From Mytilus edulis (taxonomy: Eukaryota > Mollusca > Bivalvia > Mytilida > Mytilidae), in contig NC_092346.1 in assembly GCF_963676685.1 (NCBI RefSeq), positions 42,157,289 through 42,221,288 on the forward strand: a stretch of 64,000 nt of DNA, in the 5' to 3' direction. Shown piece after piece: positions 45,601-60,948 of this stretch. Each line of letters starts with the position of its first letter. The stretch's first letter is position 1. Below the pieces are notes generated by a model, which searched no databases, was not told the origin of the DNA, and was given only the letters and a program-made list of their open reading frames with translations. A program made the position numbers and the translations under genes.

Positions 45601-47280
45601 ATAAAACTAACTCTGAATTTTTGAAGCTACGGGTCGTACGAAATTGCCCAAATTTGCTTAGATTGTTCATGAAAAAAAATAGGTTTTATAATATGCTTTA
45701 ATAAAAATTTAAAAAAAATGGTGTCACCGAACATGTTTTCTTGCTACAAATAAAAAATTGAAATTTCCCTATCAGTCACGTATAAATCTTTTACTAAAAG
45801 AGTTATCTCCCCTTAAATGGCCAAGTTGAAAAAATTATTCTAAAAACACAAATATTTGGTATTTATTCAAACATTTTGAATAATGCAATAATTCACTAAT
45901 TATCTTTCTATGAATAAGCAGTAACCCATAAATTGCCAATCTGTCTCTAAATTTGCAGATTTGGGCAAAGATCTAGACCGATTGTGTACTGTAATTGTTC
46001 AATTCAAGATGGCGGTATACCATATATCTACCTTAAATTCTGTGATATTTGCAAAGAAAGAAAAATTGATATGAAAATGGCACAAGATAATGAATGTAAG
46101 CATTGTCATTTAAAATCACCAATAAATTCATTTTCAGCAGAAAACAATAAGGGAGCAACAATTAAGCTTCAAAGGTGGGAGGTATGGTTTTTTGTTTGAG
46201 TCCGATTTTTTTCATGGAAGCGATTCAATGCTATCAATCAAAATTATTTGGTCAAAATTCAACATTCGAAGGTATGGAGAAAATCTGGATTCAGAATATA
46301 TTTTTTGTCCTCTGCTTGAACAGTATATTTTTCTTCTCATCAATTTGGGAATCAGAAATTTTTTTTAAGAAAAATACCATACCACCTCCTGCCTTTTAAA
46401 GTTCAATGATCGTTCCCTAAACATTTTCCATCTGAACTTGTTATTTTATTTTAGACAAAAACAATATGTAGGACATTTGTCCTGAACATGCATGAAATAT
46501 TTGCCACTGGACGTTAAGCAACCAACAATCAATCAATATATAGGACATAGTCTTGGTATAAAGCTGGCATTTAAGGTAGCGTCTTCCTCATATTTATATA
46601 TAGCATACATTGTAGTCCTTAATGTAACATTAATAACGCAATGTAACCGTAGACACAAATTATTGTTATAAACGTAATTAATCGGTTCCTTACCCAACCA
46701 TGTATTCCGGCAATTAGTTTCCAATGTAACAATATTTTTTTTAATTATTGTTACATTTCCATATAACCGAAACCAGTGCCTAATGTTTTTCACCTTAAAT
46801 TGGAAAAGGTGACGTGGATGTATTGATGAGACCTCGATTGTAAAAAAAATAACCTTTTTGCACTCAACTGGGTGGTGCAAAATTGGTCGTATAAAAAGAA
46901 AGTGAAATCCAATATTGCAGACGATTCCATGCAATTGGTTAAATTTTGATTTTTTTTAAGATCTTTTTTCACTTTTAGCAAAAAACCATAGCTTTATGAA
47001 TTGAAATTTCACATTTCCAAACATGAGCCTCCATAGCTCAGTGGTTAGAGCACTGGTATAAAAAACCAGGGGTCGTGAGTTCGATCCTCACTGGGGGCTT
47101 CTTGCTAAGCATTCGTTAATTATCGGATATCAATGAAGTTTAGTTTTTTTTTATCGGTGCATATGATTTTGTTTACTTCCCTTAAGTTTAAGTACGATGC
47201 CAAGGTTTGGCATACAACATTGGGAGCTGAGTGAAATACATTAACACAAAATATTGCAGGTTATAAAACGTGACTCAATT
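42632..47280 (+). repeat. Tandem array unit 4 (4.65 kb, derived layout, extra 110-bp deletion)
   Basis: Very close to units 3, 5 and 6. At about 44252 it jumps from AAACACT to GTGACATTATACAC, losing about 110-120 bp that the neighbours keep (for example 39480-39600). This accounts for its shorter length. Confidence 0.85.
47027..47099 (+). tRNA. tRNA-Thr-like gene, unit 4
   Basis: As in unit 3 but with anticodon loop ATAAAAA (formal anticodon AAA). Arms and Pol III boxes are unchanged. Confidence 0.7.
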
Positions 47281-50200
47281 ATGAAAAGCCCTTGTGGAAT
47301 TTATTTCCCTATTTATCAATATCAAAAAATGATTTTATATTACAAAATCATTTTTTAATATTAATAAATCGATTTTTTAATAATCAAAAATACTGTCATT
47401 TTTTGATATATATAAATGTTTTAAAAATTCAGTCTGATTTTTTAAAATTAAATATTAAGTCTGATTTTTTAAAATTAAATATTCAGTCTGATTTTTTAAT
47501 ATTAATAAATGAATTTTAAATATTAAAAAATCATTTATAAAAAATCATTTATTAATATTAAAAAAATCAGCATCAATGTTACCTCTGCATTGCCCATATC
47601 AAAGCTTTGAAAAGATCTATTCATATCAATATTTAAGTTCATGAAAAAAATCAAAACATAGTGTCACATTCATGTTTACCACTGATTAAATTCTCGATCG
47701 ATTTATTTACTTGGGCCAACATAAGCGATGTGTAGGTATTTTTTTGTTAGTCAAATAGGACACGGAATTTCAACCCTTCCATTTTTTACATTTCAAAGAT
47801 CTGTACTACGATTTTCGTAACCTAGAGTATGGACTAAGCAAACATACAGACTATAAGTCCCATGCATACAGTTACCTTGTTTCTTCTATCAAAAATTTTA
47901 CGTGTTTAGGTTAACCTAGTAGTACAGTGACACGATATTTCTTTATAGCAATATAAAGAATAAGGAGGTGTTATATGGTAATATATGATTGCCAATAAGA
48001 CAACTATTCCACCAAATGAATTGGGTGTAAGCAATTATAGACAACTGTTCGTCCATCAACAATAAGAAAATATAGGGACATAGTAAAAAATAAAATGTGC
48101 ACATTTGTTTCGAAGTTGAACTTTTGACATGTTAAATCTAAAAATTTCGACTTTAACTCAAATTCTTCACTTTATAAATCTCGAAATGTTGACTGTAATG
48201 GGGCCCCAGCTTGTCTGGCAAAACAGTCGATGGACGTCAGAGTAATCTCGGACTATAAAATCCGGTGATCTGGTTGACCATGACTACTATTATTTATCTG
48301 CTACAGAATTCCCAATATCAAGTTACAGTGATAATGACGTTGGTTATACTGTTGAATGTGATCACGGTTATTCCTGTAGCTAACAGACAAATGCAGGTGA
48401 AATTCAAAATTTAACAAAAGTTTTAAACCAAAAATATTTATTTGAATTCACTTCTTCTAATTCTGTAGACTGTAATTCCTTTGACAAACTCATAACAAAT
48501 CTTGTCATTAATTATGACGCATATCTGCCTTATACAGTCCTATAGGAATGTAGGAGATAGAAACTATTTTTTCTCACTCTCTAAGTTTAATCATAAAAGC
48601 AGACTTGAGTCTGAGCGATACATTTAGGTATATATTGTATGCTCCAATATTGTCCAACATTGGATTTTACGGGAAGATGGAGTTATGATAACCCATGATA
48701 ATGCCAATACTTTTGATAGGTATAGAGCATGTTACTTGGAAGTATGAGGGCTACATACTTTGAAATTCAAGTTGCTGACACATTATTTGGATGCAATATA
48801 AATAATTGCCTCCCGCAGTCGCCTGTATATTTTATGCGTCAGTTTAAACCTGATCAAAACATTTTCACTCTACCCAATACTTTTATCAGGTGCACATTTC
48901 AACCTATTAAAGCAATAAACACTTATGGCTATAACGTCACAGTACCCAAATTGCACTGAGTACCCAATTTGCAACTATTCCATAAAAAAGCTGCGGAAAT
49001 CTCACAAGTTTCTTTGAGACGAAACAATTTGTATTGTTATGATGTGACATTATACACATCTTTCAACATAGGTTACTATATTTAAATATACACAAATCGT
49101 TCACAGTGAGAATATATCAACAGATGAAGCATTCTCGGGAAAAAGTAAATCTACGAAAACGTAAATTTGTTACAAGCATCCATTTCTTTAAAGAAATAAT
49201 AATAAGCATGAAATAATGTCAAATTGTTCGAAATATTTGAGGAAATAAAACAAAACATCTTTTAATTGATTTTTTACGATGAGAAAATAAACATGTAATG
49301 ATGTATGGAATTCGGGTACTGACCCCATTACAGAATAATGGATCGTTTAGAGGTCAGTCCCACAAAAATGTTGAAAATGTGTACATTTAATTCCTTTTTC
49401 TAGCTTCTCTCATGTGAAAGGGGAACCTTTTTGGTCACTATTTATGTGTTGCGCCTAAATATGAATTGTAACACTTTATAGTGACTGACAAGGTCAAACA
49501 AATACTTCTCAAGAAACATGCAGACAACTTGGAACAGCACCAGCCATGACTCTATGTATGAATAAAAACTCAGATCGGAATAGCATGGACGATATGTTAG
49601 TTATATGTCCTTGAAAATAGTAAGGAAAGCTATCAATACATTTGTAATTCTACAGATAATGCAATTTTATCATGTTTATCAAACATTTTCTGTTCAAATT
49701 TTCACACAATCAGAGAATCGTCCAAAAAGGCTAAACCAACTTTTTATCACTGAAAGTTTCAAACAATGACAAGTGTTTCATTAACCAAATAACTCGTGCG
49801 TTTCTGCGAAAAATCAATGTGGAATTTTGTGAATTAAAGTGAACTCGCCCGTGTCAATTGCTAACTGACCCAATATATTTTCTTTATCATGACCAGTCCA
49901 CTGATACTGACGTCGACATTATCAAGGAGTACACATCAAAAGAAAAATGCACAAATATCCGATAAAATAATTTACACACCCTGTTTCGTGTGTATCTCCT
50001 GCCATATCAGTAGTTGTTGCATTTATATATAAATGAGAAATAATGTAAAAATGGTACATTTTTGGAGAAAAACCTCAAAAAGTATGGAAAAAACAAACCC
50101 AAAAATGTTGTTTCAGGCCCCTGACTCCTAAACTGTTGGTACTTTAACCCCCTGAATCAATTCTAACCTTCCTATTGTGTATTGAACCTTCTGGTAAAAT

Positions 50201-52074
50201 TTCATAGAGATCCATTCACTTAAACTAAAGTTATTGTTCGGAAACCAAATGTGTTTTCGGACAACAACGACGACATGATATCAATACTTAAAAGCAAATT
50301 TTTGACATGTTCCCCATTTCCATTCTTAATTTTATTTTGCCGTAGTTTAAAAACTTGAAAAGTAAGCTAATAATACAAAATGCAAGAAATGACATAAAAC
50401 TAACTCTGAATTTTTGAAGCTACGGGTCGTACGAAATTGCCCAAATTTGCTTAGATTGTTCATGAAAAAACATAGGTTTTATAATATGCTTTAATAAAAA
50501 TTTTAAAAAAATGGTGTCACCGAACATGTTTTCTTGCTACAAATAAAAAATTGAAATTTCCCTATCAGTCACGTATAAATCTTTTACTAAAAGAGTTATC
50601 TCCCCTTAAATGGCCAAGTTGAAAAAATTATTCGAAAAACACAAATATTTGGTATTTATTCAAACATTTTGAATAATGCAATAATTCACTAAGTTTTCTT
50701 TCTATAAATAAGCAGTAACCCATAAATTGCTAATCTGTCTCTAAATTTGCAGATTTGGGCAAAGATCTAGACCGATTGTGTACTGTAATTGTTCAATTCA
50801 AGATGGCGGTATACCATATATCTACCTTAAATTCTGTGATATTTGCAAAGAAAGAAAAATTGATATGAAAATGGCACAAGATAATGAATGTAAGCATTGT
50901 CATTTAAAATCACCAATAAATTCATTTTCAGCAGAAAACAATAAGGGAGCAACAATTAAGCTTCAAAGGTGGGAGGTATGGTTTTTTGTTTGAGTCCGAT
51001 TTTTTTCATGGAAGCGATTCAATGCTATCAATCAAAATTATTTGGTCAAAATTCAACATTCGAAGGTATGGAGAAAATCTGGATTCAGAATATATTTTTT
51101 GTCCTCTGCTTGAACAGTATATTTTTCTTCTCATCAATTTGGGAATCAGAAATTTTTTTTAAGAAAAATACCATACCACCTCCTGCCTTTTAAAGTTCAA
51201 TGATCGTTCCCTAAACATTTTCCATCTGAACTTGTTATTTTATTTTAGACAAAAACAATATGTAGGACATTTGTCCTGAACATGCATGAAATATTTGCCA
51301 CTGGACGTTAAGCAACCAACAATCAATCAATATATAGGACATAGTCTTGGTATAAAGCTGGCATTTAAGGTAGCGTCTTCCTCATATTTATATATAGCAT
51401 ACATTGTAGTCCTTAATGTAACATTAATAACGCAATGTAACCGTAGACACAAATTATTGTTATAAACGTAATTAATCGGTTCCTTACCCAACCATGTATT
51501 CCGGCAATTAGTTTCCAATGTAACAATATTTTTTTTAATTATTGTTACATTTCCATATAACCGAAACCAGTGCCTAATGTTTTTCACCTTATATTGGAAA
51601 AGGTGACGTGGATGTATTGATGAGACCTCGATTGTAAAAAAAATAACCTTTTTGCACTCAACTGGGTGGTGCAAAATTGGTCGTATAAAAAGAAAGTGAA
51701 ATCCAATATTGCAGACGATTCCATGCAATTGGTTAAATTTTGATTTTTTTTAAGATCTTTTTTCACTTTTAGCAAAAAACCATAGCTTTATGAATTGAAA
51801 TTTCACATTTCCAAACATGAGCCTCCATAGCTCAGTGGTTAGAGCACTGGTTTAAAAAACCAGGGGTCGTGAGTTCGATCCTCACTGGGGGCTTCTTGCT
51901 AAGCATTCGTTGATTATCGGATATCAATGAAGTTTAGTTTTTTTTTATCGGTGCATATGATTTTGTTTACTTACCTTAAGTTTAAGTATGATGCCAAGGT
52001 TTGACATACAACATTGGGAGCTGAGTGAAATACATTAACACAAAATATTGCAGGTTATAAAACGTGACTCAATT
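47281..52074 (+). repeat. Tandem array unit 5 (4.8 kb, derived layout)
   Basis: Nearly identical to units 3, 4 and 6. The AT block has one extra TTAAAATTAAATATTAAGTC step, which also lengthens the short open frame there. It keeps the segment deleted in unit 4. Confidence 0.85.
51821..51893 (+). tRNA. tRNA-Thr-like gene, unit 5 (formal anticodon AAA)
   Basis: Identical to the unit 3 copy over the whole 73 nt by eye, with loop TTAAAAA. Flanks, including the downstream T run, are also conserved. Confidence 0.72.
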
Positions 52075-55000
52075 ATGGAAAGCCCTTGTGGAATTTATTT
52101 CCCTATTTATCAATATCAAAAAATGATTTTTTGATATTACAAAATCATTTTTTAATATTAATAAATCGATTTTTTAATAATCAAAAATACTGTCATTTTT
52201 TGATATATATAAATGTTTTAAAAATTCAGTCTGATTTTTTAAAATTAAATATTCAGTCTGATTTTTTAATATTAATAAATGAATTTTAAATATTAAAAAA
52301 TCATTTATAAAAAATCATTTATTAATATTAAAAAAATCAGCATCAATGTTACCTCTGCATTGCCCATATCAAAGCTTTGAAAAGATCTATTCATATCAAT
52401 ATTTAAGTTCATGAAAAAAATCAAAACATAGTGTCACATTCATGTTTACCACTGATTAAATTCTCGATCGATTTATTTACTTGGGCCAACATAAGCGATG
52501 TGTAGGTATTTTTTTGTTAGTCAAATAGGACACGGAATTTCAACCCTTCCATTTTTTACATTTCAAAGATCTGTACTACGATTTTCGTAACCTAGAGTAT
52601 GGACTAAGCAAACATACAGACTATTAGTCCCATGCATACAGTTACCTTGTTTCTTCTATCAAAAATTTTACGTGTTTAGGTTAACCTAGTAGTACAGTGA
52701 CACGATATTTCTTTATAGCAATATAAAGAATAAGGAGGTGTTATATGGTAATATATGATTGCCAATAAGACAACTATTCCACCAAATGAATTGGGTGTAA
52801 GCAATTATAGACAACTGTTCGTCCATCAACAATAAGAAAATATAGGGACATAGTAAAAAATAAAATGGGCACATTTGTTTCGAAGTTGAACTTTTGACAT
52901 GTTAAATCTAAAAATTTCGACTTTAACTCAAATTCTTCACTTTATAAATCTCGAAATGTTGACTGTAATGGGGCCCCAGCTTGTCTGGCAAAACAGTCGA
53001 TGGACGTCAGAGTAATCTCGGACTATAAAATCCGGTGATCTGGTTGACCATGACTACTATTATTTATCTGCTACAGAATTCCCAATATCAAGTTACAGTG
53101 ATAATGACGTTGGTTATACTGTTGAATGTGATCACGGTTATTCCTGTAGCTAACAGACAAATGCAGGTGAAATTCAAAATTTAACAAAAGTTTTAAACCA
53201 AAAATATTTATTTGAATTCACTTCTTCTAATTCTGTAGACTGTAATTCCTTTGACAAACTCATAACAAATCTTGTCATTAATTATGACGCATATCTGCCT
53301 TATACAGTCCTATAGGAATGTAGGAGATAGAAACTATTTTTTCTCACTCTCTAAGTTTAATCATAAAAGCAGACTTGAGTCTGAGCGATACATTTAGGTA
53401 TATATTGTATGCTCCAATATTGTCCAACATTGGATTTTACGGGAAGATGGAGTTATGATAACCCATGATAATGCCAATACTTTTGATAGGTATAGAGCAT
53501 GTTACTTGGAAGTATGAGGGCTACATACTTTGAAATTCAAGTTGCTGACACATTATTTGGATGCAATATAAATAATTGCCTCCCGCAGTCGCCTGTATAT
53601 TTTATGCGTCAGTTTAAACCTGATCAAAACATTTTCACTCTACCCAATACTTTTATCAGGTGCACATTTCAACCTATTAAAGCAATAAACACTTATGGCT
53701 ATAACGTCACAGTACCCAAATTGCACTGAGTACCCAATTTGCAACTATTCCATAAAAAAGCTGCGGAAATCTCACAAGTTTCTTTGAGACGAAACAATTT
53801 GTATTGTTATGATGTGACATTATACACATCTTTCAACATAGGTTACTATATTTAAATATACACAAATCGTTCACAGTGAGAATATATCAACAGATGAAGC
53901 ATTCTCGGGAAAAAGTAAATCTACGAAAACGTAAATTTGTTACAAGCATCCATTTCTTTAAAGAAATAATAATAAGCATGAAATAATGTCAAATTGTTCG
54001 AAATATTTGAGGAAATAAAACAAAACATCTTTTAATTGATTTTTTACGATGAGAAAATAAACATGTAATGATGTATGGAATTCGGGTACTGACCCCATTA
54101 CAGAATAATGGATCGTTTAGATGTCAGTCCCACAAAAATGTTGAAAATGTGTACATTTAATTCCTTTTTCTAGCTTCTCTCATGTGAAAGGGGAACCTTT
54201 TTGGTCACTATTTATGTGTTGCGCCTAAATATGAATTGTAACACTTTATAGTGACTGACAAGGTCAAACAAATACTTCTCAAGAAACATGCAGACAACTT
54301 GGAACAGCACCAGCCATGACTCTATGTATGAATAAAAACTCAGATCGGAATAGCATGGACGATATGTTAGTTATATGTCCTTGAAAATAGTAAGGAAAGC
54401 TATCAATACATTTGTAATTCTACAGATAATGCAATTTTATCATGTTTATCAAACATTTTCTGTTCAAATTTTCACACAATCAGAGAATCGTCCAAAAAGG
54501 CTAAACCAACTTTTTATCACTGAAAGTTTCAAACAATGACAAGTGTTTCATTCACCAAATAACTCGTGCGTTTCTGCGAAAAATCAATGTGGAATTTTGT
54601 GAATTAAAGTGAACTCGCCCGTGTCAATTGCTAACTGACCCAATAAATTTTCTTTATCATGACCAGTCCACTGATACTGACGTCGACATTATCAAGGAGT
54701 ACACATCAAAAGAAAAATGCACAAATATCCGATAAAATAATTTACACACCCTGTTTCGTGTGTATCTCCTGCCATATCAGTAGTTGTTGCATTTATATAT
54801 AAATGAGAAATAATGTAAAAATGGTAAATGTTTGGAGAAAAACCTCAAAAAGTATGGAAAAAACAAACCCAAAAATGTTGTTTCAGGCCCCTGACTCCTA
54901 AACTGTTGGTACTTTAACCCCCTAAATCAATTCTAACCTTCCTATTGTGTATTGAACCTTCTGGTAAAATTTCATAGAGATCCATTCACTTAAACTAAAG

Positions 55001-56844
55001 TTATTGTTCGGAAACCAAATGTGTTTTCGGACAACAACGACGACATGATAGCAATACTTAAAAGCAAATTTTTGACATGTTCCCCATTTCCATTCTCAAT
55101 TGATTTTGCCGTAGTTTAAAAACTTGAAAAGTAAGCTAATAATACAAAATGCAAGAAATGACATAAAACTAACTCTGAATTTTTGAAGCTACGGGTCGTA
55201 CGAAATTGCCCAAATTTGCTTAGATTGTTCATGAAAAAACATAGGTTTTATAATATGCTTTAATAAAAATTTAAAAAAAATGGTGTCACCGAACATGTTT
55301 TCTTGCTACAAATAAAAAATTGAAATTTCCCTATCAGTCACGTATAAATCTTTTACTAAAAGAGTTATCTCCCCTTAAATAGCCAAGTTGAAAAAATTAT
55401 TCTAAAAACACAAATATTTGGTATTTATTCAAACATTTTGAATAATGCAATAATTCACTAAGTTTTCTTTCTATAAATAAGCAGTAACCCATAAATTGCT
55501 AATCTGTCTCTAAATTTGCAGATTTGGGCAAAGATCTAGACCGATTGTGTACTGTAATTGTTCAATTCAAGATGGCGGTATACCATATATCTACCTTAAA
55601 TTTTGTGATATTTGCATAGAAAGAAAAATTGATATGAAAATGGCACAAGATAATGAATGTAAGCATTGTCATTTAAAATCACCAATAAATTCATTTTCAG
55701 CAGAAAACAATAAGGGAGCAACAATTAAGCTTCAAAGGTGGGAGGTATGGTTTTTTGTTTGAGTCCGATTTTTTTCATGGAAGCGATTCAATGCTATCAA
55801 TCAAAATTATTTGGTCAAAATTCAACATTCGAAGGTATGGAGAAAATCTGGATTCAGAATATATTTTTTGTCCTCTGCTTGAACAGTATATTTTTCTTTT
55901 CATCAATTTGGGAATCAGAATTTTTTTTTAAGAAAAATACCATACCACCTCCTGCCTTTTAAAGTTTAATGATCGTTCCCTAAACATTTTCCATCTGAAC
56001 TTGTTATTTTATTTTAGACAAAAACAATATGTAGGACATTTGTCCTGAACATGCATGAAATATTTGCCACTGGACGTTAAGCAACCAACAATCAATCAAT
56101 ATATAGGACATAGTCTTGGTATAAAGCTGGCATTTAAGGTAGCGTCTTCCTCATATTTATATATAGCATACATTGTAGTCCTTAATGTAACATTAATAAC
56201 GCAATGTAACCGTAGACACAAATTATTGTTATAAACGTAATTAATCGGTTCCTTACCCAACCATGTATTCCGGCAATTAGTTTCCAATGTAACAATATTT
56301 TTTTTAATTATTGTTACATTTCCATATAACCGAAACCAGTGCCTAATGTTTTTCACCTTATATTGGAAAAGGTGACGTGGATGTATTGATGAGACCTCGA
56401 TTGTAAAAAAAAATAACCTTTTTGCACTCAACTGGGTGGTGCAAAATTGGTCGTATAAAAAGAAAGTGAAATCCAATATTGCAGACGATTCCATGCAATT
56501 GGTTAAATTTTGATTTTTTTTAAGATCTTTTTTCACTTTTAGCAAAAAACCATAGCTTTATGAATTGAAATTTCACATTTCCAAACATGAGCCTCCATAG
56601 CTCAGTGGTTAGAGCACTGGTTTAAAAAACCAGGGGTCGTGAGTTCGATCCTCACTGGGGGCTTCTTGCTAAGCATTCGTTGATTATCGGATATCAATGA
56701 AGTTTAGTTTTTTTTTATCGGTGCATATGATTTTGTTTACTTCCCTTAAGTTTAAGTATGATGCCAAGGTTTGACATACAACATTGGGAGCTGAGTGAAA
56801 TACATTAACACAAAATATTGCAGGTTATAAAACGTGACTCAATT
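52075..56844 (+). repeat. Tandem array unit 6 (4.8 kb, derived layout)
   Basis: Closest to unit 5, with only scattered substitutions and few indels (for example TTGATTTTGCC near 55102). It shares AAATAGCCAAGTTG with unit 7, whereas units 3-5 read AAATGGCCAAG. Confidence 0.85.
56591..56663 (+). tRNA. tRNA-Thr-like gene, unit 6 (formal anticodon AAA)
   Basis: Same sequence as in units 3 and 5, with all arms paired and loop TTAAAAA. Confidence 0.72.
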
Positions 56845-59800
56845 ATGGAAAGCCCTTGTGGAATTTATTTCCCTATTTATCAATATCAAAAAATGATTTT
56901 TTGATATTACAAAATCATTTTTTAATATTAATAAATCGATTTTTTAATAATCAAAAATACTGTCATTTTTTGATATATATAAATGTTTTAAAAATTCAGT
57001 CTGATTTTTTAAAATTAAATATTCAGTCTGATTTTTTAATATTAATAAATGAATTTTAAATATTAAAAAATCATTTATAAAAAATCATTTATTAATATTA
57101 AAAAAATCAGCATCAATGTTATCTCTGCATTGCCCATATCAAAGCTTTGAAAAGATCTATTCATATCAATATTTAAGTTCATGAAAAAAATCAAAACATA
57201 GTGTCACATTCATGTTTACCACTGATTAAATTCTCGATCGATTTATTTACTTGGGCCAACATAAGCGATGTGTAGGTATTTTTTTGTTAGTCAAATAGGA
57301 CACGGAATTTCAACCCTTCCATTTTTTACATTTCAAAGATCTGTACTACGATTTTCGTAACCTAGAGTATGGACTAAGCAAACATACAGACTATTAGTCC
57401 CATGCATACAGTTACCTTGTTTCTTCTATCAAAAATTTTACGTGTTTAGGTCAACCTAGTAGTACAGTGACACGATATTTCTTTATAGCAATATAAAGAA
57501 TAAGGAGGTGTTATATGGTAATATATGATTGCCAATAAGACAACTATTCCACCAAATGAATTGGGTGTAAGCAATTATAGACAACTGTTCGTCCATCAAC
57601 AATAAGAAAATATAGGGACATAGTAAAAAATAAAATGGGCACATTTGTTTCGAAGTTGAACTTTTGACATGTTAAATCTAAAAATTTCGACTTTAACTCA
57701 AATTCTTCACTTTATAAATCTCGAAATGTTGACTGTAATGGGGCCCCAGCTTGTCTGGCAAAACAGTCGATGGACGTCAGAGTAATCTCGGACTATAAAA
57801 TCCGGTGATCTGGTTGACCATGACTACTATTATTTATCTGCTACAGAATTCCCAATATCAAGTTACAGTGATAATGACGTTGGTTATACTGTTGAATGTG
57901 ATCACGGTTATTCCTGTAGCTAACAGACAAATGCAGGTGAAATTCAAAATTTAACAAAAGTTTTAAACCAAAAATATTTATTTGAATTCACTTCTTCTAA
58001 TTCTGTAGACTGTAATTCCTTTGACAAACTCATAACAAATCTTGTCATTAATTATATCGCATAGCTGCCTTATACAGTCCTATAGGAATGTAGGAGATAG
58101 AAACTATTTTTTCTCACTCTCTAAGTTTAATCATAAAAGCAGACTTGAGTCTGAGCGATACATTTAGGTATATATTGTATGCTCCAATATTGTCCAACAT
58201 TGGATTTTACGGGAAGATGGAGTTATGATAACCCAACTTTTGATAGGTATAGAGCATGTTACTTGGAAGTATGAGGGCTACATACTTTGAAATTCAAGTT
58301 GCTGACACATTATTTGGATGCAATATAAATAATTGCCTCCCGCAGTCGCCTGTATATTTTATGCGTCAGTTTAAACCTGATCAAAACATTTTCACTCTAC
58401 CCAATACTTTTATCAGGTGCACATTTCAACCTATTAAAGCAATAAACACTTATGGCTATAACGTCACAGTACCCAAATTGCACTGAGTACCCAATTTGCA
58501 ACTATTCCATAAAAAAGCTGCGGAAATCTCACAAGTTTCTTTGAGACGAAACAATTTGTATTGTTATGATGTGACATTATACACATCTTTCAACATAGGT
58601 TACTATATTTAAATATACACAAATCGTTCACAGTGAGAATATATCAACAGATGAAGCATTCTCGGGAAAAAGTAAATCTACGAAAACGTAAATTTGTTAC
58701 AAGTATCCATTTCTTTAAAGAAATAATAATAAGCATGAAATAATGTCAAATTGTTCGAAATATTTGAGGAAATAAAACAAAACATCTTTTAATTGATTTT
58801 TTACGATGAGAAAATAAACATGTAATGATGTATGGAATTCGGGTACTGACCCCATTACAGAATAATGGATCGTTTAGAGGTCAGTCCCACAAAAATGTTG
58901 AAAATGTGTACATTTAATTCATTTTTCTAGCTTCTCTCATGTGAAAGGGGAACCTTTTTGGTCACTATTTATGTGTTGCGTCTAAATATGAATTGTAACA
59001 CTTTATAGAGACTGACAAGGTCAAACAAATACTTCTCAAGAAACATGCAGACAACTTGGAACAGCACCAGCCATGACTCTATGTATGAATAAAAACTCAG
59101 ATCGGAATAGCATGGACGATATGTTAGTTATATGTCCTTGAAAATAGTAAGGAAAGCTATCAATACATTTGTAATTCTACAGATAATGTAATTTTATCAT
59201 GTTTATCAAACATTTTCTGTTCAAATTTTCACACAATCAGAGAATCGTTCAAAAAGGCTACACCAACTTTTTATCACTGAAAGTTTCAAACAATGACAAG
59301 TGTTTCATTCACCAAATAACTCGTGCGTTTCTGCGAAAAATCAATGTGGAATTTTGTGAATTAAAGCGAACTCGCCCGTGTCAATTGCTAACTGACCCAA
59401 TATATTTTCTTTATCATGACCAGTCCACTGATACTGACGTCGACATTATCAAGGAGTACACATCAAAAGAAAAATGCACAAATATCCGATAAAATAATTT
59501 ACACACCCTGTTTCGTGTGTATCTCCTGCCACATCAGTAGTTGTTGCATTTATATATAAATGAGAAATAATGTAAAAATGGTAAATGTTTGGAGAAAAAC
59601 CTCAAAAAGTATGGAAAAAACAAACCCAAAAATGTTGTTTCAGGCCCCTGACTCCTAAACTGTTGGTACTTTAACCCCCTAAATCAATTCTAACCTTCCT
59701 ATTGTGTATTGAACCTTCTGGTAAAATTTCATAGAGATCCATTCACTTAAACTAAAGTTATTGTTCGGAAACCAAATGTGTCTTCGGACAACAACGACGA

Positions 59801-60948
59801 CATGATAGCAATACTTAAAAGCAAATTTTTGACATGTTCCCCATTTCCATTCTCAATTTTATTTTGCCGTAGTTTAAAAACTTGAAAAGTAAGCTAATAA
59901 TACAAAATGCAAGAAATGACATAAAACTAACTCTGAATTTTTGAAGCTACGGGTCGTACGAAATTGCCCAAATTTGCTTAGATTGTTCATGAAAAAACAA
60001 AGGTTTTATAATATGCTTTAATAAAAATTAAAAAAAAATTGGTGTCACCGAACTTGTTTTCTTGCTACAAATAAAAAATTGAAATTTCCCTATCAGTCAC
60101 GTATAAATCTTTTACTAAAAGAGTTATCTCCCCTTAAATAGCCAAGTTGAAAAAATTATTCTAAAAACACAAATATTTGGTATTTATTTAAATATTATGA
60201 ATAATGCAATAATTCACCAAGTTTTCTTTCTATAAATAAGCAGTCTAACCTATAAATTGCCAATTTGTCTCAAAATTTGCAGATTTGGGCAAAGATCTTG
60301 ACCGATTGTGTACTGTGATTGTACAATCCAAGATGGCGGTATACCATGAATGTACCTTAAATTTTGTAAAATTTGCAAAGAAAGAAAAATGGATATGAAA
60401 ATGGCACAACATAATGAATGTAAGCATTGTCATTTAAAATCACCAAAAAATTCATTTTCAGCAGAATAATAAGGGAGCAACCATTTAGCTTCAAAGGGGG
60501 GAGGTATGTTTTTGTTTTGTTTGAGTCAGATTTTTTTCATGGAAGCGCTTCAATGCTATCAATCAAAATTATTTGGTCAAAATTCAACACTAGAAGTTAT
60601 GGGGAAAATCTGGATTCAGAATATATCTTTTTGTCCTCTGCTTGAACAGAATATTTTTCTTCTCATTAATTTGGGAATCAGAATATTTTTTTAAGAAAAA
60701 TACCATACCACCTCCTGCCTTTTGAAGTTCAATGATCGTTCCCTAAACATTTTCTATCTGAATTTATAATTTTATTTTAGACAAAAACAATATGTAGGAC
60801 ATTCGTCCTGAACATACATGAGATAATTGCCACTGGACGTTAAGCAACCAACAATCAATCAATATATAGGACATAGTCTTGGTATAAAGCGGGCATTTAA
60901 GGTAGCGCCTTTCTCATATTTATATCTATCGTACATTGTAGTCCTTAA

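Noticed and set aside
42385-46981. Minus-strand frames of 133-163 aa upstream of the tRNA-like genes
   Set aside because: They run through the ATGTAAC hairpin cluster, and their ends shift with indels between units. No motif was recognised.
41336-55762. Conserved 71-aa open frame beginning MYCNCS in units 3-6
   Set aside because: It lies across the end of the old TTAA MITE and is not open in units 1, 2 and 7. Similarity is explained by homogenisation.
27501-58486. Conserved 76-98 aa open frame beginning MLLGSM in most units
   Set aside because: It is broken by an in-frame TGA in unit 2 and cut by a deletion in unit 4. Conservation reflects recent unit duplication.
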